NCBI GenBank assembly: GCA_029572955.1
Contig: JAKPQE010000078.1
Location: forward strand, 62,001-126,000
Direction of reading: 5' to 3'
Length of the DNA: 64,000 nt
DNA from: Pseudomonadota bacterium
Lineage (GTDB): Bacteria; Pseudomonadota; Alphaproteobacteria; Rhizobiales; JAKPQE01
A program made the translations under genes and the position numbers. Of this stretch, positions 1 through 9,114 are shown one piece after another (within the stretch, counting starts at the first letter, position 1; each line of letters starts with the position of its first letter). The notes beneath the pieces were generated by a model. The model worked only from the letters and a program-made list of their open reading frames with translations. It made no database searches and was not told the origin of the DNA.

Positions 1-231
1 GCCGCGCTCGGCGCTCTCGGAAGAGCGGTACCAGGTGACGTTGTCCATGCCGGTGATCGTCAGATCCCCGGGCGCGACGTCGAAGCTTGCCCAGTAGTGG
101 CCGGACTGGCGCCGGCACTGCGAGCAGTGGCAGGCGCCGAGATCGACGAGCGGGCCGGCGATACGGTAGGCGACCGCGCCGCAGAGGCAGCGTCCGGTGT
201 GGATCCCCGCCTCCTGCGCCGCGTCCGTCAT
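1..231 (-). CDS. GFA-family (CENP-V-like) protein, 3' part missing
   Basis: The first 77 residues of a protein that runs off the left edge. It starts at ATG (231) four bases after the stop of the DAHP synthase gene, so the two are probably translated together. The N-terminus has CLCGAVAYRI followed by CHCSQCRRQSG, the cysteine pattern of GFA / Mss4-like zinc proteins, a family named after glutathione-dependent formaldehyde-activating enzyme. Many members have no proven formaldehyde role, so only the zinc-binding fold is safe. Truncated only by the window edge. Confidence 0.8.
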   Translation of the reverse strand, partial: MTDAAQEAGIHTGRCLCGAVAYRIAGPLVDLGACHCSQCRRQSGHYWASFDVAPGDLTITGMDNVTWYRSSESAERG

Positions 232-235
232 GGCG

Positions 236-1615
236 TCAGGCCGTCGCGATCGCCGACACGTCCTTGCCGCGCTCGCGGCGAAGGTTCTCGGCGATGAGGA
301 AGGAGAGCTCGATCGCCTGGTCGGCATTGAGCCGCGGATCGCAATGGGTGTGGTAGCGGTCCGACAACGCCTCCTCGGTAATCTCGCGGGCGCCGCCGGT
401 GCACTCGGTCACCGCCTGGCCGGTCATCTCGACATGGATGCCGCCGGCATGGGTGCCCTCGGCACGATGGACGGCGAAGAAGTTCTCCACCTCGGCGAGG
501 ATGCGCTCGAACGGCCGGGTCTTGAAGCCGGTGCCCGCCTTCACGGTGTTGCCGTGCATCGGGTCGCAGGACCACAGCACGACCTTGCCCTCGCGCTCGA
601 TCGCCCGGATCAGCCGCGGCAGGTGCGCCTCGACCTTGTCGGCGCCGAAGCGGGTGATGAGGGTCATGCGGCCCGGCTCGTTCTCCGGATTGAGGACGTC
701 GACGAGGCGCAACAGGTCGTCGGTGTCGAGCGAGGGACCGCACTTGACGCCGATCGGGTTCTTGACGCCGCGGCAGAACTCGACATGGGCGTGGTCGAGC
801 TGGCGCGTGCGATCGCCGATCCACAGCATGTGGCCGGAGGTGGCGTACCAGTCGCCGGTGGTCGAATCGACGCGGGTCAGCGCCTGCTCGTAGCCGAGCA
901 GCAGCGCCTCGTGGCTGGTGTAGAGATCGGTCGAGCGCAGCTGCGGGGTATTTTCCGGATCGATGCCGCAGGCGCGCATGAAGTCGAGCGTCTCGGTGAT
1001 GCGGTCGGCCAGCACCCGGTAACGCTCGCCCTGCGGGCTGTCGTTGACGAAGCCGAGCATCCACTGGTGGACGTTGTCGAGATTGGCATAGCCGCCCTGG
1101 GCGAAGGCGCGCAGAAGATTGAGCGTCGCCGCCGCCTGGCGATAGGCCATGGTCATGCGGGTCGGGTCCGGGATACGGCCGGATTCCTCGAAGGCGATGT
1201 CGTTGATGATGTCGCCGCGATAGCTCGGCAGCTCGACGCCGTCGATGACCTCGGTCGCGGCCGAGCGCGGCTTGGCGAACTGGCCGGCGATGCGGCCGAC
1301 CTTCACCACCGGGCGCGAGCCGGCAAAGGTGAGCACGACCGCCATCTGCAGGAAGACGCGGAAGAAGTCGCGGATGTGGTTCGGGTGGTGCTCGGCGAAG
1401 CTTTCGGCGCAGTCGCCGCCCTGCAGAAGGAACGCCTCGCCGCGCGCCACGGCCGCGAGATGCTTCTTCAGCTTGCGCGCCTCACCTGCAAAAACCAGCG
1501 GCGGAAACGTCGCCAGACGACCCTCGACCGCCGACACCACCGCCATGTCGGGGTAGTCGGGAACCTGCGCCACCGGCTTCATCCGCCAGCTGTCGGGTGT
1601 CCAGATCGCTGCCAT
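236..1615 (-). CDS. class II 3-deoxy-D-arabino-heptulosonate-7-phosphate (DAHP) synthase
   Basis: First step of the shikimate pathway: condenses phosphoenolpyruvate and erythrose 4-phosphate to DAHP in the cytosol. The 459 residues match the usual length of class II (plant/actinobacterial-type) enzymes. Expected metal ligands are visible: Cys69 in GGDCAESF, His in CDPMHGNT, Glu in GIHVEMTG and Asp in HCDPRLN. The frame stays open further upstream, but ATG 1615 has a GGAAAG Shine-Dalgarno and gives the family N-terminus ([11 protein letters not shown]). A GFA-family gene follows after 4 nt. No class I-type sequence or fused chorismate mutase is present. Confidence 0.96.
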   Translation of the reverse strand: MAAIWTPDSWRMKPVAQVPDYPDMAVVSAVEGRLATFPPLVFAGEARKLKKHLAAVARGEAFLLQGGDCAESFAEHHPNHIRDFFRVFLQMAVVLTFAGSRPVVKVGRIAGQFAKPRSAATEVIDGVELPSYRGDIINDIAFEESGRIPDPTRMTMAYRQAAATLNLLRAFAQGGYANLDNVHQWMLGFVNDSPQGERYRVLADRITETLDFMRACGIDPENTPQLRSTDLYTSHEALLLGYEQALTRVDSTTGDWYATSGHMLWIGDRTRQLDHAHVEFCRGVKNPIGVKCGPSLDTDDLLRLVDVLNPENEPGRMTLITRFGADKVEAHLPRLIRAIEREGKVVLWSCDPMHGNTVKAGTGFKTRPFERILAEVENFFAVHRAEGTHAGGIHVEMTGQAVTECTGGAREITEEALSDRYHTHCDPRLNADQAIELSFLIAENLRRERGKDVSAIATA

Positions 1616-1894
1616 CGTCGTCTTTCCATGTCCTGCCACATGCCGGCCGGGAGGGGCCGGCGGTCGCCGTGAGTGCGGCGTTATACACAGATCGGGCCGC
1701 GCTGACCAGCAAGTAGAGCCGGGGCGACGGCCGGCAATTCGACCGATGGAGAAGGGCCGTCGCCCGGTGCCGCCGAGGCCGCTTGCCTTCCGGCGAATGT
1801 CCGGATCAAAATCGGTCGCCGGCAAGTTGGGGGACCGGTCAGGCACGGGCGACACGTGCCGACCGGGCGCGATCAGGCGGGGGGAGCGATCGAG

Positions 1895-3031
1895 ATGCCG
1901 ATACCGGAACCGTCATTCACTCTCGGCATCGAGGAGGAATATCTTCTCATCGACAACGAGACCCGCGATCTCGCCTCGGACCCGCCGAAAGCGCTGATGA
2001 GCGAATGCGAGGCGCGGCTGCCGAACGAGGTGAGCCCGGAATTCCTGCGCTGCCAGATCGAGATCGGCACGCCGGTCTGCCACTCGATCGCCGAGGCGCG
2101 CCAGCAACTCGCCCGGCTCCGCCGCACCATCGCCGACGTCGCCGGCGAGCACGGCCTCTCACCGCTCGCCGTCTCGACCCATCCCTTCGCCGACTGGGAG
2201 CGGCAGCACCACACCGACAAGGACCGCTACAACGAGCTCGCGCGCTCGATGCAGGTCGTCGTGCAGCGCCTCTTGATCTGCGGCATGCACGTCCATGTGG
2301 CGGTCGAGGACGAGGCGCTGCGGATCGATATCTTCAACCAGCTCTCCTACTTCCTGCCGCACCTCCTCGCGCTTTCGACCTCATCGCCGTTCTGGCGCGG
2401 CCGTCGGACCGGCCTCAAGTCGTACCGCCTCTCGGTCTTCAAGGAGCTGCCGCGCACCGGCCTGCCGGAGTTCTTCAACAGCCCGGACGAATACCGGCGC
2501 ACGATCCAGGTGCTGGTCGATGCCGGCGTCATCGAGGACGCCACCAAGGTGTGGTGGGACGTGCGGCCGAGCGGCCGCTTCCCGACCCTCGAGATGCGCG
2601 TCACCGACGTCTGCACCCGGCTCGACGACGCCATCGCCATCGCCGCGCTCTATCGCTGCATCGTGCGCATGCTCTATCGCCTCAGGCGCGGCAACCAGCG
2701 CTGGCGCCACTATTCGCGCTTCCTCATCGAGGAAAACCGCTGGCTCGCCCAGCGCCACGGCGCCCATGGCGACCTCATCGACTTCGGCCGCGGCCAGGCG
2801 GTACCGATGAGGGAACTCGTCGACGAGCTGCTCGAGCTGGTGCGCGAGGACGCCGAGCATTTCCACTGCGTCGCCGCGGTCGAGCACGCCCGGGCGATCC
2901 TCACCGACGGGACGAGCGCCGACCGGCAGCTCGCCACCTTCGAGGCGGCGATCGCCGAGGGCGCGACGCCGCACGAGGCGCTGGTCAAGGTCGTCGACCA
3001 GCTCAGGGCCGAGACGCTGATCGGCTGCTGA
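1895..3031 (+). CDS. YbdK-type carboxylate-amine ligase (glutamate-cysteine ligase family 2)
   Basis: A 378-residue member of the GCS2 family of ATP-dependent carboxylate-amine ligases. Escherichia coli YbdK, the best known member, shows only weak gamma-glutamylcysteine synthetase activity, so the true substrate is open. The family start [11 protein letters not shown] lies near residue 10 and the metal/ATP-binding acidic and histidine residues (for example CGMHVHV) are present. ATG 1895 is chosen because GGGGAG lies just upstream and the conserved region starts at once; an ATG 13 codons upstream is possible. It stands alone, divergent from the DAHP synthase. Confidence 0.85.
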   Translation: MPIPEPSFTLGIEEEYLLIDNETRDLASDPPKALMSECEARLPNEVSPEFLRCQIEIGTPVCHSIAEARQQLARLRRTIADVAGEHGLSPLAVSTHPFADWERQHHTDKDRYNELARSMQVVVQRLLICGMHVHVAVEDEALRIDIFNQLSYFLPHLLALSTSSPFWRGRRTGLKSYRLSVFKELPRTGLPEFFNSPDEYRRTIQVLVDAGVIEDATKVWWDVRPSGRFPTLEMRVTDVCTRLDDAIAIAALYRCIVRMLYRLRRGNQRWRHYSRFLIEENRWLAQRHGAHGDLIDFGRGQAVPMRELVDELLELVREDAEHFHCVAAVEHARAILTDGTSADRQLATFEAAIAEGATPHEALVKVVDQLRAETLIGC

Positions 3032-3152
3032 CGTCAACGGAAGCCGTCGCCATCGGGCGGCGAGTTTCCGCTTGCGTAACGTTGCGGGAGGCGAACTAGC
3101 GTTCGATCCTCGCCCCGGCCCCGCGGGGCCGGCCCAGCGGAGATTGCCTGCC

Positions 3153-4016
3153 GTGGACGTCAACATCCGCGACATCCAGATACCGGCGGCCGACGGCTTT
3201 GCCCTCGCCGCGACGCTGTTCGAGGCAGGCGGCGGTCCGGTCGTCGTCATGTCGGCGGCGGCGGCGGTGCCGCGCCGGTTCTATCGGCATTTCGCCAGCT
3301 TCCTCGCCGGCGACCTCAACGGCAGCGTCGTCACCTACGACTATCGCGGCGTCGGCGACTCGCGGCCGAAGTCCCTCGTCGGCTTCGAGGCCTCGATGCG
3401 CGACTGGGCGACCCGGGATTTCGCCGGCGTCGTCGACTGGGTGCGCCGCACCGCGCCGGGGCGGCCGATCCTTCTCGTCGGCCACAGCTTCGGCGGCCTC
3501 GCCCTCGGCCTCACCGACCGCAACGCCTTCGTCGAGCGCGCCGTCTTCGTCGCCACCATCTCGGGCTACTGGGGCAATGTGGTCGGAGCGGAGAAGCTCC
3601 GGGTCTGGCTCTTTGCCCACCTGCTCGGCCCGCTCGCCACGCTGCCGCTCGGCTACCTGCCGGGCAGCCGGCTCGGCATCGGCGAGGACCTGCCGCGCGG
3701 CGTCTTTGCCGACTGGGCGCGCTGGATCCGCAGCCGGCATTTCCATTTCGAGGATCCGGGCCTGCCCGAGACGCGGCACTATGCCGACTATCGCGGCGCG
3801 ATCCTCGCCATCGGCCTTGCCGACGATCCCTGGGGGCCGCCGAAGGGCGTCGAGGCGGTGCTGTCGCGCTACACCGCGGCGAGGCGCGAACACCGCCATC
3901 CGGGGCCGCGCGACGTCGGGGCGAAATCGATCGGACACATGGGTTTCTTCCGGCCGGAATTCCGCGAGACGCTGTGGCGCGAGACCGCCGACTGGCTCGC
4001 CGCCGACCGGACATAG
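3153..4016 (+). CDS. alpha/beta-hydrolase
   Basis: A cytosolic alpha/beta-hydrolase-fold protein of 287 residues. The nucleophile elbow GHSFGG puts the catalytic serine at about residue 112; a late GHMGFF supplies the likely catalytic histidine. VVTYDYRGVGDS matches the segment after strand 4. It resembles proteins annotated as KANL3/Tex30-like or serine aminopeptidase-like hydrolases; the substrate cannot be read. GTG 3153 (GGAG upstream) is preferred to an in-frame TTG at 3072, which would add a Pro/Gly-rich tail unlike the family. Confidence 0.75.
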   Translation: MDVNIRDIQIPAADGFALAATLFEAGGGPVVVMSAAAAVPRRFYRHFASFLAGDLNGSVVTYDYRGVGDSRPKSLVGFEASMRDWATRDFAGVVDWVRRTAPGRPILLVGHSFGGLALGLTDRNAFVERAVFVATISGYWGNVVGAEKLRVWLFAHLLGPLATLPLGYLPGSRLGIGEDLPRGVFADWARWIRSRHFHFEDPGLPETRHYADYRGAILAIGLADDPWGPPKGVEAVLSRYTAARREHRHPGPRDVGAKSIGHMGFFRPEFRETLWRETADWLAADRT

Positions 4017-4091
4017 CACTCGCTTTTGCCGGCGCGGCGTGGTCTCTTCGGTGCCCCGGCAACGACGTCGGACGGCGAGGAGACGGACGGA

Positions 4092-5312
4092 GTGCGCAGC
4101 CCCCTTGGTGCCGACGGCTGGACGATCACGGTCGCCGTCGCGCGTGTCTTCCTCTTTGCGACCTTCATGACGATCGCCGCGGCGATCCCGGTGCTGCGCG
4201 AGAGCTGGGGCCTCTCGGCCGCCGAGGCCGGCTCGATCGTGACCAGCTTCACGATCTCCTATGCCGTCTCGCTGTTCGGCTTTGCCTGGGTCGCCGACCA
4301 TATCGGCGCCAAGCGCGCGGTCGCGATCTCGGCACTGGCGAGCGCGCTCGCCTCGGCGCTTTTCGGGTTCCTCGCCCGCGACTACTGGTCGGCGCTCGTC
4401 CTCTACGGCCTCGTCGGGGCGGCGCAGGGCGGCGTCTACACGCCCCTCATCATGCTCTTTGCCGAGCGCAACTCGGTCGAGCGGCGCGGCTCGGCGATGG
4501 GCTGGCTGATCGCCTCGACCTCGGTCGGCTATGCCGCCTCGCTCGTCCTTTCCGGGCTCGGCCTCAGGATCGGCGGCATTCCGGCCGCCTTCATCGCGAC
4601 GGGCCTTGCCCCGAGCGTCGGGACGCTCATCCTTCTCGCCGCCCTTCGCGGAGTGGAGAACCGGGTGCACAGCCGCGACGGCAAGCCCGGCCTCGTGGCG
4701 CAGATGGTGCACAATCTCGATGCCCGGCGCCTCATCCTCGGCTACACGGCGCACACCTACGAGCTGCTCGGCATGTGGGCGTGGATGCCGGCCTTCCTTG
4801 CCGCGAGCTTCGCCCTCGACGGCCTCGGCACCGGCGCGGCGACCCAGTCGAGCGCCTGGTTCTCGGCGGCGATGCACATCGTCGGGGCGAGCGCGGCGTT
4901 CTCGATGGGGCGCGCCTCCGACGTGCTCGGCCGCAAGCGGGTGCTCGTCGGTGTCGCCGCGCTCTCGGCGATCCTGTCGCTCTCGATCGGCTTTGCGATC
5001 GCGCTGCCCACCCTCGTGCTCGTCGCCATCGGCTTCGTCTACGGCTTTGCCTGCATCGGCGATTCACCGGTACTCTCGACGGCGCTGACGGAAGCGGTCG
5101 ATCCGGCCTATCTCGGCGCGGTGCTGGCGGTGCGCTCGCTCGTCGGCTTCGGCGCCGGGGCGGTCTCGCCGCTCGTTTTCGGCGCCGTCCTCGACATCGC
5201 CGGGGCGGCGGGCGCCGGGCCGAGCCTCACCTGGGGCGCGGCCTTCGTCGCGCTCGGCATCGGCGGCGTCGTCGCGACGGTGATGGCAGCGCGGCTGAAG
5301 GGCATTGCCTGA
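4092..5312 (+). CDS. MFS transporter
   Basis: Major facilitator superfamily permease of the inner membrane, about 406 residues with 12 hydrophobic segments. The loop between segments 2 and 3 reads ADHIGAKRAV, close to the MFS A-motif, and the repeated copy reads GRASDVLGRKRVL in the second half. It resembles cyanate/nitrate-type and sugar-exporter-like MFS proteins, but the substrate is unknown. GTG 4092, with a GAGGAG-like sequence upstream, is the likely start; TTG 4026 would extend it by 22 residues. It converges with the DUF2269 gene, leaving 22 nt between stops. Confidence 0.85.
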   Translation: MRSPLGADGWTITVAVARVFLFATFMTIAAAIPVLRESWGLSAAEAGSIVTSFTISYAVSLFGFAWVADHIGAKRAVAISALASALASALFGFLARDYWSALVLYGLVGAAQGGVYTPLIMLFAERNSVERRGSAMGWLIASTSVGYAASLVLSGLGLRIGGIPAAFIATGLAPSVGTLILLAALRGVENRVHSRDGKPGLVAQMVHNLDARRLILGYTAHTYELLGMWAWMPAFLAASFALDGLGTGAATQSSAWFSAAMHIVGASAAFSMGRASDVLGRKRVLVGVAALSAILSLSIGFAIALPTLVLVAIGFVYGFACIGDSPVLSTALTEAVDPAYLGAVLAVRSLVGFGAGAVSPLVFGAVLDIAGAAGAGPSLTWGAAFVALGIGGVVATVMAARLKGIA

Positions 5313-5334
5313 CACGCGACGGCCCGCGCGCGCC

Positions 5335-5805
5335 TCAGGGCTTGAACACCATGAAATAGAGGTTCGCCAGCGGCAGGATGGTGGCAAGGATGCCCCAGAT
5401 GAACCAGTGGCGGTTGAAGCGCCAGTAGCGGTCCGGGATCGGCCCGCCGTCGGCGAAGGACCGCGCCATGCGCGCCTGGGCGATCTGCAGCGGGATCAGG
5501 ACGGCGATCCAGATGATGCCGGAGAGGTAGAACATCACGACGCCCCACCGCACCCAGGTCGGATGCTCGAAGAAGGTCCAATGCGCCGAGCCATAGCCCA
5601 TGCCGGTATAGCCGAACACGACGAGGACGACGCCGCCGAAGGTGAAGACCCAGTCGGTGATGGTGACGAGGCGCTGCCCGAAGGCGATCACCACCGGATT
5701 TCCGGTGCGGTCGGCGAAGGCCTTCCAGAAGCCGGTGATGATGATGTTGCCGAGGAAAAGCACCACGCCGAGGACGTGGACGGACTTGTACGCTTCATAG
5801 GACAT
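5335..5805 (-). CDS. DUF2269 family membrane protein
   Basis: A 156-residue integral membrane protein with four predicted hydrophobic helices, matching the DUF2269 family, whose function is unknown. ATG 5805 begins MSYEAYKSVHVLGVVLFLGN, a typical family N-terminus; the in-frame extension to 5925 would run through the operators and the divergent gene. The promoter region is shared with the TetR gene, and two palindromes lie 29 and 55 nt upstream of the start codon. The TetR protein therefore probably represses both genes. Confidence 0.85.
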   Translation of the reverse strand: MSYEAYKSVHVLGVVLFLGNIIITGFWKAFADRTGNPVVIAFGQRLVTITDWVFTFGGVVLVVFGYTGMGYGSAHWTFFEHPTWVRWGVVMFYLSGIIWIAVLIPLQIAQARMARSFADGGPIPDRYWRFNRHWFIWGILATILPLANLYFMVFKP

Positions 5806-5833
5806 CGCTCGAACCCATTGGCGAAAACCGGAC

Positions 5834-5848
5834 GTTGACAGTGTCAAC
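5834..5848. promoter_or_regulatory. TetR-type operator 1 (perfect palindrome)
   Basis: GTTGACAGTGTCAAC is a perfect 7-1-7 inverted repeat between the divergent DUF2269 and TetR genes. Size and symmetry suit a TetR-family dimer. A near-identical copy lies 26 bp further on, centre to centre. Binding is inferred from position and symmetry. Confidence 0.7.
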
Positions 5849-5859
5849 ATAACAGACGT

Positions 5860-5874
5860 GTTTACACTGTCAAC
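5860..5874. promoter_or_regulatory. TetR-type operator 2 (near-perfect palindrome)
   Basis: GTTTACACTGTCAAC repeats operator 1 with one symmetry mismatch (T for G in the left arm) and a changed centre base. It lies 29 nt before the TetR ATG, so bound repressor would also block its own gene. The 26-bp centre spacing is about two and a half helical turns. Confidence 0.65.
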
Positions 5875-5903
5875 AAATCGCTGCGAGCGCTGCAAAACAT
5901 GGT

Positions 5904-6545
5904 ATGAAGGGTCGGATCGATTCAAGCGAGACGGGTGTCGCAGTGTCCAATCCCGACAAGGATCAGGGTCACGCCGAGGGGCTGAGAGACGTTCTCATCG
6001 CCGAGGCGATGCGGATCCTGGAGACCGACGGCCTCGAGGCGCTGAGCCTGCGCGCCGTGGCGCGGGCGGCAAAGGTCTCGCATGCCGCACCATACCGCCA
6101 TTTCGCCGACAAGGACGCACTGCTGGCGGCGGTCAGCGCCTGCGGGTTCCTGGCGCTCGCCGAGGCGATGGAGGCGGCGGCTGCCGGCATCGACGACCCG
6201 TTCCGGCGCCGGTCGCGGATCGGCATCGCCTATGTCCGCTATGCGCTCGACCATCCGGCCCGCTACCGGCTGATGTTCGGCCCGACAATCGCCGGCAAGC
6301 GGCGCTTTCCCGAACTCGTCGAAGCGGGCGAGCGTTCGTTCCGGCGCTGCCGGCAGATGATGACCGATGTCGCCGGCCCGGCGGAGCGCGCCGACGAGGC
6401 CCTGATCGAGCGCCGGGCGATCGCCATCTGGTCGCTGGTGCACGGGCTCGCGAGCCTGCTGATCGACGATACCGTTACCCTGCCCGGCCCGGACGATCTG
6501 GCGATCGACGAGCGCATTTCCGCGGTCCTCAGGATCGCTCCCTGA
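5904..6545 (+). CDS. TetR/AcrR family regulator (WHG-type C-terminal domain)
   Basis: A 213-residue one-component repressor. The helix-turn-helix covers about residues 28-75 with LSLRAVARAAKVSHAAPYRHFADKDAL; the PYRHF / K-D-A-L pattern is typical. The C-terminal part (GIAYVRYALDHPARYRLMF, later AIWSLVHGLASLL) matches the WHG ligand domain. It is divergent from a DUF2269 membrane gene and sits beside two palindromes it probably binds. ATG 5904 is used; GTG 5943 is an alternative. The ligand is unknown. Confidence 0.88.
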   Translation: MKGRIDSSETGVAVSNPDKDQGHAEGLRDVLIAEAMRILETDGLEALSLRAVARAAKVSHAAPYRHFADKDALLAAVSACGFLALAEAMEAAAAGIDDPFRRRSRIGIAYVRYALDHPARYRLMFGPTIAGKRRFPELVEAGERSFRRCRQMMTDVAGPAERADEALIERRAIAIWSLVHGLASLLIDDTVTLPGPDDLAIDERISAVLRIAP

Positions 6546-6557
6546 GCAGCGGCGGGC

Positions 6558-8477
6558 TCAGCCGACGGCGCGGCGCATCACCTGCATCTCGACGTCGAGG
6601 GCGAGCACCTCGTCGTGGCGGGTCTCCTCGCGGGCGACCTCGAAGCCGTGATGGGCGAAGAACTTGCGAGCCCGCACATTGCCGGCGACGACATCGGCGA
6701 CGAGCCCGTCGCAGCCCTCGCTGCGGGCCCGCTCGATCATCGCGGAAAGCAGCGCCGTGCCGACGCCGCGGCGCCACGCCGACGGCTCGACCCAGATGTC
6801 GGAGAGGAGGCACGGCTCGTCGGCGGCGGCAAAGCCGACCGGCACGCCGTTCAGCTCGGCAACCAGCACGCGGGCGCCGAGGGCGGCGAGGATCGGATCG
6901 AACGGCCGTTCGTCGCGCATGCGCTTCCAGGCCTGCGGCAGCAGCGGGCCGACCGAGGCCTGCCAGGCATAGAGCGCGATCCGCGACAGCAGCGGCAGGT
7001 CGGCGGCATGGGCCTCGCGGATGGTGACCGCGGCATGGCCGGCGCGGTGGCCGGGGGCATGGCCCATGGCCATCACCGGCGCCGGCGGCGTCCCGGCGGC
7101 GTCCTCGCGGACATGGCGCTCGGAGCGCTGGCGCATGGTCACGAGCTCCTCGGCCGCGGTCGGATGGACCGCGATGGTGCGGTCGAAATCGGCCTTGGTG
7201 GCGCCCATGGCGAGGGCGACGCCGACGAGCTGGATCATCTCGCCGGCATCGGGACCGAGGATGTGGCAGCCGACGACCTTGTCGCTCTCGCCGTCGACGA
7301 GGAGCTTCATCACCGTCTTCTCGTCGCGGCCCGAGAGCGTGTGCTTCATCGGCCGGAAGCTCGAGCGGTAGACGTCGAGGACGCGGCACTTCTCGCGCGC
7401 CTCGGCCTCGGTGAGGCCGACGGTGCCGATCTCGGGGTTCGAGAACACCGCCGTCGGGATCAGCGAATGATCGACCCGGGTCGGATTGTCGTTGAACACC
7501 GTCTCGGCGAAGGCGGCGCCCTCGCGGATCGCCACCGGCGTCAGGTTGACGCGATGGGTGACGTCGCCGACGGCGTAGATGTTCGGCACCGAGGAGCGGG
7601 AATAGTCGTCGACGACGACATGGCCGTTCCAGCCGAGCTCGACGCCGACGCGCTCGAGATCGAGGCCGACGGTATTCGGCACGCGGCCGGTCGCGAACAT
7701 GATCTCGTCGGCGGCGATGATCGAGCCGTCGTCGAGTTCGCCCTCGAGGCCGTCGACGGTGCGGTCGATGCGGGTGAAGACGCGGCCGGTGACGATGCGG
7801 ATGCCCTTCTTCTCCATCTCGTCATGGAGGGCGTGGCGCATGTCGTCGTCGAAGCCGCGCAGGATCTCCGGGCCGCGATAGACGAGGGTGGTTTCGGTGC
7901 CGAGGCCGGCGAAGATGCCGGCGAATTCGACCGCGATGTAGCCGCCGCCGACGATGGCGACGCGACGCGGCTGGCGCTCGAGGTGGAAGACCTCGTTCGA
8001 CGTGATGGCGTGCTCGATGCCGGCGACGCGGTCGTCGAGGGCCGGACGGCCGCCGGTGGCGACGAGGATGTAGCGGGCGGTGACGTCGCGCCCCTCGGCG
8101 ACGAGATGGACGGTGTGAGCGTCCCGGAGCACGGCGCGGGAGCGGATGATCTCGACGCCGGACGTGCCGAGATTGCGCGAGTAGATGCCCTCGAGCCGGT
8201 CGAGCTCGCGATCCTTGGCGGCGATCAGCGTCGCCCAGTCGAAGCTCGTCTCGCCGAGGCTCCAGCCGAAACCGGCGGCATCGTCGAATTCCTCGGAGAA
8301 GCGCGCGGCGTAGACCATCAGCTTCTTGGGCACGCAGCCGCGGATCACGCAGGTGCCGCCGACGCGGTATTCCTCGGCGACGGCGACCCTGGCGCCGTGG
8401 CTCGCCGACATGCGGGCGGCGCGCACGCCCCCCGAGCCGGCACCGATGACGAAGAGGTCATAGTCGAAGCCGGACAT
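6558..8477 (-). CDS. gor: glutathione reductase fused to a C-terminal GNAT acetyltransferase domain
   Basis: Residues 1 to about 460 form a complete NADPH-dependent glutathione-disulfide reductase: FAD motif IGAGSGG (residues 11-17), redox pair Cys43/Cys48 in GTCVIRGC, NADPH motif VGGGYIAVEFAG, and the C-terminal HPTAAEELVTM with the proton-relay histidine. The usual stop is absent. After a Gly/Pro/His-rich linker of about 30 residues comes a GNAT fold (VTIREAHAADLP to the end) with the acetyl-CoA loop WRRGVGTALL. At 639 residues it is far longer than the usual ~460. A good GGGAG precedes ATG 8477. The DUF2059 gene lies upstream. The acetylation substrate is unknown. Confidence 0.93.
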   Translation of the reverse strand: MSGFDYDLFVIGAGSGGVRAARMSASHGARVAVAEEYRVGGTCVIRGCVPKKLMVYAARFSEEFDDAAGFGWSLGETSFDWATLIAAKDRELDRLEGIYSRNLGTSGVEIIRSRAVLRDAHTVHLVAEGRDVTARYILVATGGRPALDDRVAGIEHAITSNEVFHLERQPRRVAIVGGGYIAVEFAGIFAGLGTETTLVYRGPEILRGFDDDMRHALHDEMEKKGIRIVTGRVFTRIDRTVDGLEGELDDGSIIAADEIMFATGRVPNTVGLDLERVGVELGWNGHVVVDDYSRSSVPNIYAVGDVTHRVNLTPVAIREGAAFAETVFNDNPTRVDHSLIPTAVFSNPEIGTVGLTEAEAREKCRVLDVYRSSFRPMKHTLSGRDEKTVMKLLVDGESDKVVGCHILGPDAGEMIQLVGVALAMGATKADFDRTIAVHPTAAEELVTMRQRSERHVREDAAGTPPAPVMAMGHAPGHRAGHAAVTIREAHAADLPLLSRIALYAWQASVGPLLPQAWKRMRDERPFDPILAALGARVLVAELNGVPVGFAAADEPCLLSDIWVEPSAWRRGVGTALLSAMIERARSEGCDGLVADVVAGNVRARKFFAHHGFEVAREETRHDEVLALDVEMQVMRRAVG

Positions 8478-8570
8478 GGGCGTGCTCCCGCTCGGTTCTC
8501 GGTCAGAGGATCTCTGCCGCGGCGCGGCGGACGGCAGCGGGTGCCGTCCCGGCGGCGCGGCCGCGCTCGG

Positions 8571-9080
8571 TCAGAGGTTGTGACCGCGCTTCAGCATCTC
8601 GGCGCGGATGCCCGACACCATGTCGCTCGACAGCTTGTCGCCCCAGTCGCGGGCCGCTTCGAGGGTCTTCAGCGACAGCGCGTTGACCGAATTGGCGAGC
8701 TTCTTGCCAGCGTCGGACTCGTAGAAGGCCGAGATCGCCTTCAGTTCGTCGGGGGTGAAGGCCTCGGCGTAGATCATGGAGATCTGCTTGTCGAGCTCGG
8801 CGCGGCGCGCCTTCATGTCCTCGCCGATCTTGGTGGCGACTTCGCCGATGTCCTTGGACAGGTCCGGATTGGTGCGGATGAACAGCGTCTTGGCGTCGTC
8901 GACGATCGCCGGAATGATCTGGTCGAGGCCGGAATCGGCCTTGGTGGCGGCGGCGACCTTGGCGGCGAGCGCCAGATGCTCGGCGCTCGGCTCGGCCCGG
9001 GCAACGCCGGTCATGCCGACGAGGGCAACGAGCGCGGCAGCGAAAAGGCTGGCAGTCAGACCCGTAAGGGTTTTGCGCAT
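8571..9080 (-). CDS. secreted DUF2059 protein
   Basis: A 169-residue exported protein. Residues 1-29 form a signal peptide ending ARA before EPSAEHLA. The rest is all-helical and carries the DUF2059 core (YAEAFTPDELKAISAFYESDAGKKL). The family is periplasmic with no known activity. It sits between rpiA and gor, 34 nt after rpiA, an order common in rhizobial genomes as far as I recall. GGAG precedes ATG 9080. Confidence 0.9.
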   Translation of the reverse strand: MRKTLTGLTASLFAAALVALVGMTGVARAEPSAEHLALAAKVAAATKADSGLDQIIPAIVDDAKTLFIRTNPDLSKDIGEVATKIGEDMKARRAELDKQISMIYAEAFTPDELKAISAFYESDAGKKLANSVNALSLKTLEAARDWGDKLSSDMVSGIRAEMLKRGHNL

Positions 9081-9114
9081 TTGTGTTTTCTCCGTTCTAA
9101 CGTGCTGGTTCGCC

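Noticed and set aside
197-1672. A 491-codon plus-strand frame at the left end
   Set aside because: Antisense to the DAHP synthase gene, whose metal-binding motifs are intact on the minus strand.
3096-4877. A 593-codon minus-strand frame over the hydrolase and MFS genes
   Set aside because: No recognisable domain and charged low-complexity composition; the plus-strand genes are convincing.
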